DNA from: Sipunculus nudus
Taxonomy: Eukaryota; Annelida; Sipuncula; Golfingiida; Sipunculidae
Direction of reading: 5' to 3'
Length of the DNA: 64,000 nt
Assembly (NCBI GenBank): GCA_026874595.1
Contig: CM049322.1
Span: 45,627,340-45,691,339 of the forward strand
The position numbers and the translations under genes are program-made. Of the stretch, positions 63,701 to 64,000 are shown piece after piece (within the stretch, counting starts at the first letter, position 1; the number at the start of each line of letters is the position of its first letter). The notes under the pieces were generated by a model. The model was not told the origin of the DNA, ran no database searches, and saw only the letters and a program-made list of their open reading frames with translations.

Positions 63701-63955
63701 TTTGGCACGAAATCCAGTTGGAATATATAACAGGCTGTACTAACAGTTGATTCGGCCCCTTTAAGAAGCCGGGGCACAGTGCAGTTGGGTGACAAAAGTT
63801 TGCAGACCCCACCGTCAAGTATAATATGGATGTACTCACAGGTCAGTTACGTTAAGAAACAACACTCCTTTATCGTCATACATGTCGTAAACTGTCCCAT
63901 GCCATTCAACAGGGACCACCGTAAGTCTCTCTACAGTATACCATCGTCCAATGCA
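57715..63955 (-). CDS. Gene C: partial lipocalin copy, exons 2-5 only
   Basis: Exons 63840-63955, 59705-59803, 58565-58786, 57715-57741, near-identical to gene B exons 2-5 and inside a tandem duplication of about 12.8 kb. Exon 1 is expected near 65.6k, past the window. No exons 6-11 follow before gene B exon 1; homology to gene B stops at 56.45k, which equals 43.66k, just above exon 6B. So the copy codes only for domain 1 unless it splices onward into gene B exon 6, which its phase-1 donor would allow. Exon 3 has one extra base. Confidence 0.75.
58565..58786 (-). CDS. Gene C exon 4: second half of domain 1
   Basis: 222 nt, phase 1 to 1, acceptor tttacag|TT, donor GATA|GTACGT. Encodes [19 protein letters not shown]. 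Intact frame, with a few residue changes from exon 4B (for example CP for CQ after YF, and DG for DR). Confidence 0.85.
59705..59803 (-). pseudogene. Gene C exon 3 with 1-base insertion
   Basis: 99 nt against 98 in genes A and B. A run of four G (plus strand) replaces three in the second half of the exon, shifting the frame after SLNPDEP. Splice sites are intact (donor TTAG|GTTAGT). Alone this makes copy C non-coding past the point, unless the extra G is an assembly error. Confidence 0.75.
60410..60780 (-). repeat. Interspersed ~500-bp repeat, minus orientation (distal duplication)
   Basis: Duplicate of 47640-48030, with the same flanks. Confidence 0.65.
60868..63741. mobile_element. Fold-back-like element, copy in distal duplication
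   Basis: Left arm 60.87-61.31k. The right arm has lost its internal units (sequence jumps from the CCAATTTAAAATCTTATC block to GATATCGAAAACGTGG near 63.13k). The right end, 62880-63310, is then repeated at 63312-63741. It came with the segmental duplication and not by a new insertion. Confidence 0.58.
63840..63955 (-). CDS. Gene C exon 2: GRWY strand of domain 1
   Basis: 116 nt, acceptor ctttag|TGC, donor CT|GTGAGT. Encodes CIGRWYTVERL; differs from exon 2B by few substitutions (A to T after GRWY, G to V before EWHG). Confidence 0.83.
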
Positions 63956-64000
63956 CTAAAGTAGAAAAAAAACTATATATACTATCTCATCATAATCACA

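Larger units (their letters stand above)
56455..64000. repeat. Segmental duplication, distal copy (runs off window)
   Basis: Near-identical to 43.66-51.47k through introns as well as exons, so recent compared with the gene A/B split. Differences include loss of internal units of the fold-back right arm, a local 431-bp duplication at 62.88-63.74k, and single copies where the proximal block has 109-bp and 119-bp tandem duplications. Confidence 0.85.

Noticed and set aside
1-64000. CRISPR arrays, operons, rRNA or intact tRNA genes.
   Set aside because: None seen; repeats are animal-type simple sequence, satellites and transposons.

Overview
The window looks like a gene-poor, repeat-rich stretch of an animal genome, most likely a marine lophotrochozoan such as a mollusc. 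The evidence is spliced genes with canonical GT/AG introns, long introns full of (TA)n, (AG)n and (ATT)n tracts, a tRNA-derived SINE, a LINE remnant and an invertebrate-type Ty3/gypsy element. The phylum is an inference and nothing here names a species. No prokaryotic features were seen.

The host genes are a minus-strand cluster of related lipocalin genes. Their small exons were recovered by comparing copies with each other and matching splice phases. Gene B (53.2k down to 38.8k) can be read from end to end in 11 exons: signal peptide, lipocalin domain 1, a short linker, lipocalin domain 2, an 18-bp microexon, and a terminal exon encoding a hydrophobic C-terminus resembling a GPI-anchor signal (381 codons if one single-base lesion is discounted). 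Gene A (17.6k down to 1.24k) has exons 1-9 and its 3' end is outside the window. Gene C (63.96k down to 57.7k) shows only exons 2-5 and comes from a tandem duplication with a repeat length of about 12.8 kb (43.66k-56.45k, repeated from 56.45k). Exons 2-3-4 and 7-8-9 have the same phase pattern and similar lengths, so the two-domain protein arose by an internal duplication. Genes A and B and copy C each carry exactly one single-base frame lesion, at different sites. That fits either early decay or assembly indel errors.

Region by region: 1-17.6k holds gene A and its introns, with a terminal-inverted-repeat element at 0.36-0.89k, a possible element at 6.1-6.96k, and one copy of a diverged repeat family at 12.65-14.2k. 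17.6-38.8k is intergenic. It contains two more copies of that family (21.6-25k; 26.1-27.6k continuing at 32.57k), a Ty3/gypsy remnant inserted in one of them (29.5-32.57k) whose integrase lies before its reverse transcriptase, a LINE remnant (32.9-34.3k), and a dimeric satellite (36.7-37.7k). 38.8-53.2k is gene B, with a SINE in intron 7 and a fold-back-like inverted-repeat element in intron 2. 53.2-57.7k shows no gene I can support. 57.7-64k is the partial gene C with its copy of the fold-back element.

Taken together, the genes suggest a secreted or membrane-tethered carrier with two ligand-binding barrels. The tandem duplication places a second set of first-half exons upstream of a single complete second half, an arrangement that could allow alternative splicing.
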